DNA of 47,885 nt from a bacterium (GCA_023667365.1 JAMPAG010000013.1:1-47885), one strand, 5' to 3'; shown: positions 17,327 to 25,852, counted from the stretch's first letter. The notes: generated by a model not told the origin, from the sequence alone. Numbers and translations are program-made.

Positions 17327-18187
17327 TTAATAGGATTTGCCAGACAGCAGCCGGAACAGCAGTCCCGGCAGACCGCGGAGGCGCTTTTTTCTTTTCTCCG
17401 CCGGATCATCCGCATCCGTCCTTTGAAAATATGCCTGTACGGTTCCGTTTTCCGCCGTAAACCGCTTCACCCTGCGCAAAAACAGATTTTTGTGCTCCCA
17501 AAGCCATCCCATGGGCACATAAAACCGCGCGCCGCACGCCGCGCAGGCGCAGATTTCATCCGCGTTTCCGATCACCTTCCGGTTTCTGCCGATAAACTCC
17601 GCCAGCGCGTCAAACTGTGCCTGTCCCATCTCATTGCTGTGCAGGCAGAGCGTGTCGAAGCGTTTCGGCAGGCGCGGTTCGGAAAGCGTACATGGAAAAA
17701 AAAGCAGTCCGCCGCGCCGATACGGTCTGTCGTCATACCCGTCCGTGACCGACACAAATCCCAGCGCTCTCAGCGCTTTGAGCGTCCGCTTATCAAAGGT
17801 ATGTCCGGGCGCCATAAACATCGAGGCGCTAATGCCGTTCTTCCGCAGGATCTCCTGCCCTGCCTTCAGCTTTTCATACTGCTCCTGATAGGGCAGTCCC
17901 GCAAATTCACTGAATGGATTGATACCCAAAAGCCCTGTGTTTCGATTCACATAGACGTGCGTGAAACCGTGCTGCGCAACCACCCAGCCTGCGTCTGCAA
18001 GCGCACGGATCCGCTCCCAGAAATCTTCCGCCGGCTCCTGCTTATGAAGCGTCTCATCCCGATTATCCGGCACAACGCCGATGATCGGATGAATCCCATA
18101 TTGTTCGAATAACGCCTCCAGCCGTTCAAATTTTTCCCAATCCATATCAGGCGTAATATCGTCCAGACGAATGAGTAACTGCTGCAT
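17327..18187 (-). CDS. DUF2334/NodB-like polysaccharide deacetylase
   Basis: A 286-aa protein with the DUF2334 pattern of carbohydrate esterase-like deacetylases: LIRLDDITPDMDW at the N-terminus (metal-binding Asp pair), GVVPDNRD, the QHGFTHVY histidine motif near residue 85 and FMAPGHTFD near 140. The fold removes N- or O-acetyl groups from sugars. I start at the ATG at 18187 because AGGAGG lies just upstream; the ATG at 18214 has none. It has no obvious signal peptide, suggesting a cytosolic substrate such as a lipid-linked sugar or nucleotide sugar, or a non-classical location. A Cys-rich patch (CACAACG) in the C-terminal third is odd. It begins 29 nt after the toxin stop. Confidence 0.8.
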   Translation of the reverse strand: MQQLLIRLDDITPDMDWEKFERLEALFEQYGIHPIIGVVPDNRDETLHKQEPAEDFWERIRALADAGWVVAQHGFTHVYVNRNTGLLGINPFSEFAGLPYQEQYEKLKAGQEILRKNGISASMFMAPGHTFDKRTLKALRALGFVSVTDGYDDRPYRRGGLLFFPCTLSEPRLPKRFDTLCLHSNEMGQAQFDALAEFIGRNRKVIGNADEICACAACGARFYVPMGWLWEHKNLFLRRVKRFTAENGTVQAYFQRTDADDPAEKRKKRLRGLPGLLFRLLSGKSY

Positions 18188-18215
18188 GCCGCCCTCCTGA
18201 TTGTGTTTTTCCATT

Positions 18216-18710
18216 TTATTTTTTCTGATTGCGTAACTGGATATTCAATTCAGATATAAAATTTACTAAACTGGACTCCCTGTATAAGGGTTCCCTTTCA
18301 TATCGCTTCTTTTTCACCGCTCTGATAAATCCATTTAGATATACTGCAAACTCCGCTTGGATCACATCATAGTCCTTTTCTATTTTCCGATACTGCGACT
18401 TTGGTATCCTCTTCTCCGTTTGCCACTCTATATATGTATCCTCATTCACAATCAACGCATAGCGATAATCGAGACCTGCACTCTCTCTTTTTTCTGAAGG
18501 AACCGCATGTCCGATTCTTCCGTATTTTCTTATTTCAGCGCCTAAATGATTCCTTAACGGAATATAATAATGATTCTCATCCTGACAGACCATTACGCAA
18601 AGATGCGTCCTTTTTGACTGCTTATCCACATTTTCCGTATCAAGCATTTTTACAAACGAGGAGTGTTTCTCGAAATATTCTTTTTTAATAAAGCACAATT
18701 TTAGCTCCAT
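18216..18710 (-). CDS. Type III toxin-antitoxin endoribonuclease toxin (ToxN/TenpN/CptN-like)
   Basis: A 164-aa basic, soluble protein. Its pattern fits the ToxN/AbiQ superfamily: FIKKEYFEKHSSF, then a beta pair THLCVMVCQDENHYYIPLRNHLG, the GLDYRYALIV motif reminiscent of TenpN, a helix with YDVIQAEFAVYLNGFIRAV and a final SSLVNFISELN. Such toxins cut mRNA and their own antitoxin precursor and are held inactive by repeat RNA. The context is the stronger evidence: promoter, two tandem 47-48 nt repeats and an intrinsic terminator lie immediately upstream, the defining layout of type III systems. GGAG is 6 nt before the ATG. The gene is visibly richer in A+T than its neighbours, consistent with horizontal gain. 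The subfamily (TenpN versus CptN) is not settled. Confidence 0.75.
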   Translation of the reverse strand: MELKLCFIKKEYFEKHSSFVKMLDTENVDKQSKRTHLCVMVCQDENHYYIPLRNHLGAEIRKYGRIGHAVPSEKRESAGLDYRYALIVNEDTYIEWQTEKRIPKSQYRKIEKDYDVIQAEFAVYLNGFIRAVKKKRYEREPLYRESSLVNFISELNIQLRNQKK

Positions 18711-18730
18711 CTTCTTCTCCGTATCAACGT

Positions 18731-18757
18731 AAAAAGGGGAACAAAACTGTCCCCCTT
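18731..18757 (-). terminator. Intrinsic terminator between antitoxin repeats and toxin
   Basis: On the minus strand, AAGGGGGACA (18757-18748) pairs over ten positions, with one G-T wobble, with TGTTCCCCTT (18743-18734) around a GTTT loop; the stem end and following bases give a run of five T. It ends 20 nt before the toxin ATG. In type III modules such a partial terminator sets the excess of antitoxin RNA over toxin mRNA. Confidence 0.8.
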
Positions 18758-18761
18758 ACCT

Positions 18762-18856
18762 ACAATATCTTCAGCTTTTTTTAGACAGGTACATCTGACG
18801 AACCCCTCACAATTTTTTCAGTTTTTATTGAGACAGGCACCTCTGACAAACGCCTC
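18762..18856 (-). ncRNA. Type III antitoxin RNA (toxI-like): two 47-48 nt tandem repeats
   Basis: Two imperfect direct repeats: 18809-18856 (48 nt, promoter-proximal) and 18762-18808 (47 nt). On the minus strand each begins GAGG(C/G)GTT, contains GTCAGA.GT.CCTGTCT, then an A-rich stretch with (A/G)CTGAA, and ends ATTGT. Differences cluster in the A-rich section. In known type III systems the toxin cuts the precursor into single-repeat pseudoknots that bind and block it. A repeat unit in the mid-forties and only about two copies is within the described range for tenpI/cptI-type antitoxins. No coding capacity is conserved between the repeats. Confidence 0.75.
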
Positions 18857-18935
18857 GGAAAGAAGCTTCTGCTCCTACATTCATATTATATGCAGTCCAT
18901 ACAAATGTCAATATGGCAATTTTTGATTTTTTCAT
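18825..18935 (-). pseudogene. Truncated 36-codon open reading frame, possible gene stump
   Basis: An ATG at 18935, with AAGGA 5 nt upstream and only 11 nt after the AsnB stop, opens a frame of 36 codons beginning MKKSKIAILTFVWTAYN and stopping inside the first antitoxin repeat. The start looks like the N-terminal beta strand of a glycosyl- or pyruvyltransferase, and the spacing is that of a normal operon gene. The toxin-antitoxin promoter lies inside it. It may be the 5' remnant of a gene cut by the module, or a leader peptide; I cannot name the family. Confidence 0.35.
18883..18911 (-). promoter_or_regulatory. Promoter of the type III toxin-antitoxin module
   Basis: On the minus strand a perfect -35 TTGACA (18906-18911) is followed by TATAAT at 18885-18890 (15-nt spacer) or TAATAT at 18883-18888 (17-nt spacer). 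The predicted start near 18876 is about 20 nt before the first antitoxin repeat. Confidence 0.75.
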
Positions 18936-18946
18936 GAATCCTTGTC

Positions 18947-20830
18947 CTATTGATTCTTCATCATCCACTGCTCCAGCATCAGGATGTACCAGAGCTTTTC
19001 GCTGAATTTCCCCTTTTCGGTATAGTCCTTCCAGTAAGAATCCGCCACGCGGACGTCGATCACATCCGCGCAGTGCGTTCTGCCGTCGTTCAAGAGATCT
19101 TGCGCCCACTCGCGGAGTTCCCCTTCTTTCAGCCATTCATGAAGCGGAATACTGAATCCCTTTTTGGGGCGTTCCATCAGTTCCTTCGGCACATAGCGGT
19201 ACAGCACGTCACGCATGACGCGCTTGGTAACACCCTCGCTGAATTTATCCTCCATGGGCAGTGTCCATGCAAATTCTATGATGTCACGATCCAAAAGTGG
19301 CATTCTCGTTTCCAAAGAATATTGCATCCCAGAACGATCCACTTTGACTAAAATGTCATCAGGAAGGTAGTGCAGCGCATCCATCAGCATCAGATTTGCC
19401 ACTCCTTCCCGCAAAAAGCCGGGCTGATAATCCATATAAGCGTCCGAAAAACGCCGCCGCTCTTTTGACAGATAAGCCGTGCGCGCCTCTTCCAGCCCGA
19501 TATAACGGTGCGCCTCCTCCAACGTCTCCATCGTCAGATAGGTGCCCGCCTTGTAGAGCAGTTCGTTTCTGCCCGCCAAATGACTGCACAGACCGCCGAC
19601 GGCATGTCGGAACCCTCTTGGCAGACGGTGATATTTCTTTTTTAACTTTCGTAGTTCTTCCTCGGCAACGCGGTACGTATTGTAGCCGCAAAACAGCTCG
19701 TCGCCCGCGTCTCCCGACAGCGATACCGTCACATATTCGCGCGTCATCCTGCTCACGAGCATGGTCGGGATCTGGGAGGAATCCGCAAACGGTTCGCCGA
19801 AACATTCCGTCATCTGCCGGATCGTCTCGCACGCCTCCCGCTTCCCGACATAAAGTTCCGTGTGCGCCGTCTTAAGATGCGCGGCGATCGCCTTCGCAAA
19901 TTCCGCCTCGTTATAGTTTTCCGCCTCAAATCCGATCGTAAACGTGCGCACGGGAATGTCGCTCACCGCCTGCATGATGCTGACGACCAGCGCAGAATCA
20001 ATTCCCCCCGACAAAAAAGCACCGAGCGGCACATCGGAGATCATCTGTCCTCTGACCGCTTCCTTCAGCAGTTCTTCCAGCCTGTCTGCCGCCTCTTTTT
20101 GCGTTCCCTGAAACGGATGCGCTTCCCCTTCTTTCGCCACCTGTTTTAAGTCCCAATAGGTGTGCTGCTCCTGCTTAAGCGTTGACACATTCACGGAAAG
20201 CCACGTGCCGGGCATCAGTTTATAAATCCCCTCATAAATGGAATAAGGCGCCGGGATATATCCATATTGAAAATAAAGCGGAAGCACCTTCGCGTCGATC
20301 CCGTTAGGAAAGTCCGACAGTTCCTTCATCGCGGCAATCTCGGAGGCAAAGACAAAGCTGCCGTTCACCATACCGTAATAAAGCGGTTTTTCTCCCATCC
20401 GGTCACGCGCAAGCGTCACAATGCCCGCTTCCCGGTCATACAGCGCAAGCGCAAACATGCCTTTCATCCTGCAAAGCGTCCGCTCCACACCGTAGCGCGC
20501 AAACGCCCGTAAGATCACTTCCGTATCGGAGCCGCCGCGCCACGCGCCACGCTCCCCGTCCCGTTCCAGCTGTCTGCGCAGCTCCCGGAAATTGTACACT
20601 TCTCCGTTATACACAAGCACATACCGCTCGTCGGCGGAGCGCATCGGCTGCGCGCCGTTCTCACTCAAATCAACGATCGCAAGCCTGCGGTGTCCGAGCG
20701 CCACGCGGCGGTTTTCATCCAGCCAAAATCCCCCTGCGTCCGGTCCCCTGTGGAACATCCGCTCATTCATTTTTTGTATCTCACCGGCTCCGTCTCCCCG
20801 GTATCCGATGATGCCCGCTATCCCGCACAT
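18947..20830 (-). CDS. Glutamine-dependent asparagine-synthase-like amidotransferase (copy 1)
   Basis: A 627-aa AsnB-family enzyme. The start at 20830 leaves Cys as the residue after Met (MCGIAG), the N-terminal nucleophile of the glutaminase domain; GAGGG lies upstream, and the longer frame from 20881 would block it. Glutaminase motifs RGPDAGG, GHRRLAIVDLSENG and YNGEVYN are present; the synthetase domain has the PPi-loop FLSGGIDSALV near residue 260 and SLSGDAGDELFCGYNTY. It adenylates a carboxylate and transfers ammonia. In polysaccharide loci, relatives such as WbpS are proposed to amidate uronic acids. It lies with GT4 genes, a second AsnB and TviB/TviC genes, so a sugar-carboxamide role is more likely than asparagine supply. 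Confidence 0.9.
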   Translation of the reverse strand: MCGIAGIIGYRGDGAGEIQKMNERMFHRGPDAGGFWLDENRRVALGHRRLAIVDLSENGAQPMRSADERYVLVYNGEVYNFRELRRQLERDGERGAWRGGSDTEVILRAFARYGVERTLCRMKGMFALALYDREAGIVTLARDRMGEKPLYYGMVNGSFVFASEIAAMKELSDFPNGIDAKVLPLYFQYGYIPAPYSIYEGIYKLMPGTWLSVNVSTLKQEQHTYWDLKQVAKEGEAHPFQGTQKEAADRLEELLKEAVRGQMISDVPLGAFLSGGIDSALVVSIMQAVSDIPVRTFTIGFEAENYNEAEFAKAIAAHLKTAHTELYVGKREACETIRQMTECFGEPFADSSQIPTMLVSRMTREYVTVSLSGDAGDELFCGYNTYRVAEEELRKLKKKYHRLPRGFRHAVGGLCSHLAGRNELLYKAGTYLTMETLEEAHRYIGLEEARTAYLSKERRRFSDAYMDYQPGFLREGVANLMLMDALHYLPDDILVKVDRSGMQYSLETRMPLLDRDIIEFAWTLPMEDKFSEGVTKRVMRDVLYRYVPKELMERPKKGFSIPLHEWLKEGELREWAQDLLNDGRTHCADVIDVRVADSYWKDYTEKGKFSEKLWYILMLEQWMMKNQ

Positions 20831-20930
20831 GTTGTTTCCCTCTCGCCGCGTCTGCTGTTTTTCATCCGCCAGTGACAGCATGTTCCCGCTCTGCCGCCTT
20901 CTCTTTTGCCGCCCGCAGAATTTTTCACGG

Positions 20931-21698
20931 TCATTCCTTCCCGCTCGTCAGCCTGCCAATGAATCCTGCCGCGGCATGGTACAATTTCGGCGCCGCGCCG
21001 CGCGCTTCCTCTCCGTTATAAAATACGGCGGGTTTGCCTCCGAACGACTCCTTAAACTTCGTGATGCTCTCCACATCTTCCGTCCTGCCTGCGCCGCCCC
21101 AGTCATATTGCTCTTTTCCCTTCTTCTTAAAAAAGAGCATATCCTGATAATGAAGATACCGATTGGCAAACCCCACAAGTTTGGTCGTAATGCTCTCATC
21201 CGTCCGAAACTGAGACGCAGATTGGTACAGGCGCACCCGCTTTTCGTCCAATATATAGGTATGATATACGAGCAGTTTTTCGCCGAGGGACGCCGTCGTG
21301 ACCGCCATTGCGCCCGCCGAAGCGTATTGGCGCATCATCACGCGGCACTTTTCCTTTTCGTTGTAGGAAATCCCCTTGCTCGCCCAGAACTGTTCAAAAA
21401 AATCCGTAAAGGCGGCGATGTCCTGCTCCGTCAGCTCCTTTCCGCACTTTGCCGCACACACGACGCCCTCTTTGGGCGCACGGCGCACCTCATAGCGGCA
21501 GTTCTTGGAATAATGCGACAAAATCGTCTCCTCATCTTCCTTTAAGTCGCTGAGTAAGGTTTCAAATTTCTGTGGCATGGCGCCGATCGGCTTTTCCGCC
21601 TCCTGGTACCGGATCACCCCATCCATGGCAAGCGCATGTTCCGCATACCAACAGTCGATGATCGGAATTCCTTTATTTTTCTTCGATACGATCAGCAT
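20931..21698 (-). CDS. FemAB/GNAT-like acyl- or aminoacyltransferase
   Basis: A 255-aa soluble protein of the FemAB-like GNAT superfamily: an N-terminal strand region (IIDCWYAEHALAM), LSHYSKNCRYEVRRAPKEGV, a central FTDFFEQFWASKGISY helix, LLVYHTYILDEKRVRLYQSASQF and FLHYQ-type helices, then YDWGGAG...ITKFKESFGG near the C-terminus, which resembles the YDFGG...I..FK..FG signature of this family. It could acylate or aminoacylate a sugar. Its ATG overlaps the upstream GT4 stop by a few bases, with GGGAGG before it, so translation is coupled. It is only distantly similar to the other FemAB-like gene at 33634-34689. Confidence 0.7.
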   Translation of the reverse strand: MLIVSKKNKGIPIIDCWYAEHALAMDGVIRYQEAEKPIGAMPQKFETLLSDLKEDEETILSHYSKNCRYEVRRAPKEGVVCAAKCGKELTEQDIAAFTDFFEQFWASKGISYNEKEKCRVMMRQYASAGAMAVTTASLGEKLLVYHTYILDEKRVRLYQSASQFRTDESITTKLVGFANRYLHYQDMLFFKKKGKEQYDWGGAGRTEDVESITKFKESFGGKPAVFYNGEEARGAAPKLYHAAAGFIGRLTSGKE

Positions 21699-22789
21699 AA
21701 TTCCTCCCGCGTAATATAATCCATCCACATTTGATTGACCTTTTCCGGCGCCAGATCCTGCCTGATCGCAGATGCATTCACGCCCAGCCGTTCCTCCAGC
21801 TTAGGATCGTCCAGAATACGCCGGATTGCCTGCGTAAGCGCCGCGGTATCCCCGACCGGCACGAGCAGCCCGTTTTCCCCGTCGCGGATGACCGCGCGCG
21901 GCCCGCCGCACGGGCAGTCCGTTGAAATACAGGCAAGTCCTAACGCCATCGCTTCCAACAGCGCGTTTGGCATCCCCTCGACATTGGAGGAAAGGACAAA
22001 GACCTCCGCCTCCCAAACAGCGTCCGCTACATGACTGCAATTCCCTGCAAGAATCACTCTGTCATTCAGACCGGTTTCAGAGATAAGTTCTATAAGCTTC
22101 TCTTTTCTTTCTCCATCCCCATACAATTTGAGCGTATAATCAGGATAATCCGCCGCCAGCGCCGCAAACGCCCGTATGAGCATCTCATGATTCTTTACAC
22201 TATGCAGCCGCCCCACTGTCACAATCTCATGCCTGCGCTTCCCTTCATACCGTGGTCTGATAAAATCCGGATGAAGCGGGCTCATGAGGACAGCCGCCTT
22301 TCTCCTGACTGTCGGAGCAAAAAACTCCCGCGCCTCCTCCGTCTGAAAAACAATTCCTTCCGCAAAGCGAAACAGAAATTTTGCGAGCAAACGCATCATC
22401 CCTGTCGGATACTCCCGTGCCGGCGCACTGCGCACCGACACAATGCATTTGGTATTCATAAATCGCGTTGCCAGAATCGCTCTGATATTTGCCTTTCCGA
22501 TAAATGAAACCAACATGCATATCCGAAGTTTTTTCACAATCTTTCTTACGTTTATGATCCGTTCCACTGCATTGGATAAGCGACTCTTTTTATCCGGTTT
22601 CGACAGCATAATCCGTTCTACTCCCGGATGAAGCGGATAACTCTCCTTTCTGTCCGGATTCTCGGTAATCATATAGACCTCATATCCGTCCTCACAAAAA
22701 CCGTTTGCAAGATTACTGATAACTCTTTCCGCCCCGCCCATCTGCAGCGTGGATATATAAAAAGCAATCCTTTTTTCTCCCGTATTCAC
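21692..22789 (-). CDS. Family 4 glycosyltransferase
   Basis: A 365-aa GT-B enzyme of GT4. N-terminal YISTLQMGGAERV is the acceptor-side glycine motif; VGRLHSVKNHEMLIRAF starts the donor lobe, and EGMPNALLEAMALG holds the E...E nucleotide-sugar motif, followed by CPCGGPRAVIRDGENGLLVPVG. It adds a sugar with retention to a lipid-linked intermediate on the cytosolic side. It is closely related to the GT4 genes at 24713 and 25875 (shared CPCGG and VFQTEEA segments), pointing to local duplication. It lies 7 nt after the second AsnB gene. Confidence 0.88.
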   Translation of the reverse strand: MNTGEKRIAFYISTLQMGGAERVISNLANGFCEDGYEVYMITENPDRKESYPLHPGVERIMLSKPDKKSRLSNAVERIINVRKIVKKLRICMLVSFIGKANIRAILATRFMNTKCIVSVRSAPAREYPTGMMRLLAKFLFRFAEGIVFQTEEAREFFAPTVRRKAAVLMSPLHPDFIRPRYEGKRRHEIVTVGRLHSVKNHEMLIRAFAALAADYPDYTLKLYGDGERKEKLIELISETGLNDRVILAGNCSHVADAVWEAEVFVLSSNVEGMPNALLEAMALGLACISTDCPCGGPRAVIRDGENGLLVPVGDTAALTQAIRRILDDPKLEERLGVNASAIRQDLAPEKVNQMWMDYITREELC

Positions 22790-22796
22790 GAAACTC

Positions 22797-24710
22797 CTAC
22801 CCTTTCCTTTGATACCATTGCTCCGCCATCAGAATTTCCCACACGGTCTGCGCATTCTTATGTTCCCTCTGGAAATCTTTCCATATTCCTGCCAGTACCT
22901 TCTGATCAAAATATCCATCCTCCGCCAGTTTACTATGGGCAATGCTCTCCGCCGCCCACTCCGCCGTATCCCCGCATGTCAGCCATCGCGTAAGCGGTAC
23001 AGAAAATCCCTTTTTGGGCCTGTCCAGCATTTCTTTGGGCACATAGCGGTAAAGAATGGTTTTTAATATCTTTTTCGATACGCCCTGCGCGTCATATTTG
23101 TAAGAAATTGGTATCCGATATGAAAATTCTACCACATCCCGGTCAAGCATGGGGACGCGATTTTCCAGTGAAACAGCCATTCCGGCACGATCTACCTTCA
23201 CCAGAATATCGTCGGGATGATACGTGAGCATATCCTTATACATCATTTTTTCCATTACCCCGAAGACATGCTCATTCCGATCCGCTCTGCTGCGGTGTCC
23301 CAGCCACTCCGGCAGAATGCCGCCTGTCCTTTTTTCCTCCCTTACGACAAGCTGTTCCGCTTTATAATCTGTGTGATAGCAGACCGCCTCATGAAGTTCC
23401 TCCGGTGTCTCCGCCCTTAAACAGCAGGCGATCCGATAGGCATCCTTTCCCATTCGGATTCCCGGCGTTCCCATGACTGCCGCCCCCGCTTTTCGAAGCC
23501 ATGCCGGCAGTCTATTGATTTTCCCATAAAGAGCAGCGATCTTAGGATACGTATTGTAACCGCAAAACAATTCATCCCCCGCATCCCCCGACAGCGCAAC
23601 CGTAACTTTACTCTTTGCAAGCCGGCTCACTAAATAAGTCGGTATTTGAGAAGAATCCGCAAACGGCTCCGTAAAAATTTCCGAAAGCTTCGGAATCACT
23701 TCTAACAATTCTTTTTCCGTAACATACAACTGGGTATGCTCCGTGTGCAGATGCTGTGCAATCTCCTTTGCGAACTGCGCTTCATTATACTTTTTTTCCT
23801 CAAAGCCAATCGTAAATGTCTTGACGGGCGCCTTGCTGATCTTTTGCATCAGCGCCACGACCAGCGGACTATCCGTTCCCCCCGACAGGAATGCTCCCAC
23901 CGGTACGTCGGAGATCAATTGCCCGCGGATCGCGTCCGTAAGCAATTCTTCCAGCCGATCCGCCGCCTCCTCCTCAGAGTCTTGAAATGGATCTCTGGCT
24001 CCTTTCTCCGCTGCCTCTTCCATCGACCAATAGCGTTCACATGTGACATTATCCCGCCCAAATGGCATTCGGATTGTCAGGATACATCCAGCTTCCAGCT
24101 TATAAATCCCCTCATAAACAGAAAAAGGCGCCGGAATAAACCCATAACGCATATACAGTGCCAACGCATTCCTGTCGGTCTCAGCCGAAAAACCGGGATA
24201 TGCCTGTAACGCCGCCGGATCGGAAAAAAACACAAAATCCCCATTGATAAATCCGTAATACAGCGGTTTTTCTCCCACCCTGTCCCTTACGAGAGTGATC
24301 GTTTTCTCCTGTCGGTCATAAAGCGCCGCCGCAAACATCCCCTTCATCTTTTCCAAAGCCGGCATGATTCCATATTCTCCAAAAGCCTCCAGCATGACCT
24401 CTGTATCCGATGTCCCTCTAAAATGCAAGTCCGGGCGTGCCTGCATAAGCTGTTCTTTCACTTCCGATGCATTATAGATTTCCCCATTATAAGTCATAAC
24501 AAAACGGCCATCGGCAGATACCATCGGCTGGGCCCCGTTTTCAGACAGATCGACAATGGAAAGCCTGCGGTGTCCGAGGGTTACTCCGGTATGCGCATCA
24601 TGCCAGTATCCTTCGCTGTCCGGTCCCCGGTATGTCATTTTATCCAGCATATTGTGGATTACCATATCTGCATCCACTCTTTGATTGACAAATCCCGCTA
24701 TCCCGCACAT
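22797..24710 (-). CDS. Glutamine-dependent asparagine-synthase-like amidotransferase (copy 2)
   Basis: A 637-aa AsnB paralogue starting MCGIAGFVN with the catalytic Cys2. It keeps RGPDSEGYW, GHRRLSIVDLSENGAQPM, YNGEIYNASE, SDTEVMLEAFGEYG, FLSGGTDSPLVV and ALSGDAGDELFCGYNTYP. It is colinear with copy 1 and roughly half identical by eye, so the two probably share chemistry but differ in acceptor. Note the Ile-to-Thr and Ala-to-Pro changes in the ATP loop relative to copy 1 (SGGTDSPLV versus SGGIDSALV). It is sandwiched between GT4 genes with 2-7 nt gaps, so it is tightly coupled to glycan assembly. Confidence 0.9.
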   Translation of the reverse strand: MCGIAGFVNQRVDADMVIHNMLDKMTYRGPDSEGYWHDAHTGVTLGHRRLSIVDLSENGAQPMVSADGRFVMTYNGEIYNASEVKEQLMQARPDLHFRGTSDTEVMLEAFGEYGIMPALEKMKGMFAAALYDRQEKTITLVRDRVGEKPLYYGFINGDFVFFSDPAALQAYPGFSAETDRNALALYMRYGFIPAPFSVYEGIYKLEAGCILTIRMPFGRDNVTCERYWSMEEAAEKGARDPFQDSEEEAADRLEELLTDAIRGQLISDVPVGAFLSGGTDSPLVVALMQKISKAPVKTFTIGFEEKKYNEAQFAKEIAQHLHTEHTQLYVTEKELLEVIPKLSEIFTEPFADSSQIPTYLVSRLAKSKVTVALSGDAGDELFCGYNTYPKIAALYGKINRLPAWLRKAGAAVMGTPGIRMGKDAYRIACCLRAETPEELHEAVCYHTDYKAEQLVVREEKRTGGILPEWLGHRSRADRNEHVFGVMEKMMYKDMLTYHPDDILVKVDRAGMAVSLENRVPMLDRDVVEFSYRIPISYKYDAQGVSKKILKTILYRYVPKEMLDRPKKGFSVPLTRWLTCGDTAEWAAESIAHSKLAEDGYFDQKVLAGIWKDFQREHKNAQTVWEILMAEQWYQRKG

Positions 24711-24712
24711 AT

Positions 24713-25852
24713 TCAGTCATCACCCTCATTCCCCGCCGGCGTTTTTCGCCTTTTTGCCTCTATCAGTTCATCCCACTGACTATAAATTCGCGCAGGCGCA
24801 AACCTTTCTGTGATTTTGCGCGCCTCCTGTCCCATACGCGCAGCATAATCCGAATCTTTGAGCATACATTCCATTGCTTTTCCCAGCTCCCGTTCCTCCC
24901 CCACCGGTACCAAAAGTCCGTTTTCGCCCGCCTGAATCAACGAACGTGGTCCTCCACACGGACAATCTGTGGCAATACACGGGACGCCAAGCGCCATCGC
25001 CTCCATCAAGGCATTCGGCATACCCTCATAGACGGAAGGAAGTATAAATAATGACGCCTCTCCGACATCATTTTTAATGTTGTCAGTATTTCCCTTTAGA
25101 ATGACTTTCTGCTCCAATCCGGCCTTTTGAATTTCGTCCCGCATGACGCCCTCCAAACTGCCCTCCCCATAAAACAACAGTCTGTATCCCGGAAACGCCG
25201 CATGGATCCGGGCAAACGCCCGAATGAGCAAAAGCGGCGCCTTCTGGGGTTCCAGACGTCCAACTGTGACAATCTCTTTTCTCACAGACGTCCTTCCTTG
25301 AACATCCAGAAATTCTACTCCCAATGGATTCGGAATCACCGCGCTGTTATCTGTAATATGTTTAGAAAAAGAAAAATAATTCCGCGCTTCCTCTGTCTGA
25401 AATACATACCCGTCAGCACGCCTGTACAACACTCTCATTAACAGATGCCGAACTCTGGATGCATATTCCCGCTTTGGATCATTCCGCACACTGATGATCA
25501 CAGGATAACCATGCCGCGGCGACAGGGACGTGATCAAAAAATTAGGCTCCGGCATAAAACTAATCATCACACTGATTGGCTCTTTCTCCCGCTCCAGTTT
25601 TTTTAAGAGCGCTGACAATCTTTTTCTCCGTCTTAGGAACCGCATCCCCATATTTTGTGTATACTGCTGCGCATCTTCATCCACATAAAATACCCGTACC
25701 GTCGGATTTAAGTCATATTCCGGCTTCGCCGCCATCAGGCTGATCACCGTCACACGATATTGTTTTACAAAATGATCATTACACATATTGCAGATCACCC
25801 GCTCCGCTCCGCCTTTTGTCAGAGAGAGTGTCAAAAATACTAACTGTTCCAT
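24713..25852 (-). CDS. Family 4 glycosyltransferase
   Basis: A 379-aa GT4 enzyme: LTLSLTKGGAERVICNM at the N-terminus, SVRNDPKREYASRVR, VFQTEEARNYF, VGRLEPQKAPLLLIRAF, and EGMPNALMEAMALGVPCIA followed by CPCGGPRSLIQAGENGLL. It acts in the cytosol as a retaining transferase on a lipid-linked glycan. Its gene ends 2 nt before AsnB copy 2. It is a paralogue of the GT4 genes on either side; donor and linkage cannot be read from sequence. Confidence 0.88.
   Translation of the reverse strand: MEQLVFLTLSLTKGGAERVICNMCNDHFVKQYRVTVISLMAAKPEYDLNPTVRVFYVDEDAQQYTQNMGMRFLRRRKRLSALLKKLEREKEPISVMISFMPEPNFLITSLSPRHGYPVIISVRNDPKREYASRVRHLLMRVLYRRADGYVFQTEEARNYFSFSKHITDNSAVIPNPLGVEFLDVQGRTSVRKEIVTVGRLEPQKAPLLLIRAFARIHAAFPGYRLLFYGEGSLEGVMRDEIQKAGLEQKVILKGNTDNIKNDVGEASLFILPSVYEGMPNALMEAMALGVPCIATDCPCGGPRSLIQAGENGLLVPVGEERELGKAMECMLKDSDYAARMGQEARKITERFAPARIYSQWDELIEAKRRKTPAGNEGDD

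Noticed and set aside
17215..17415. 67-residue N-terminal extension of the ABC flippase
   Set aside because: The extension overlaps a promoter-like region and the upstream gene's 3' end, and PglK-like proteins begin at the MKEIITKFRKVLNKKQ-type segment.
18762..18856. CRISPR-like direct repeats
   Set aside because: The repeats are directly adjacent with no unique spacers, differ from each other, and are followed by a terminator and a toxin-like gene, which fits an antitoxin RNA rather than a CRISPR array.
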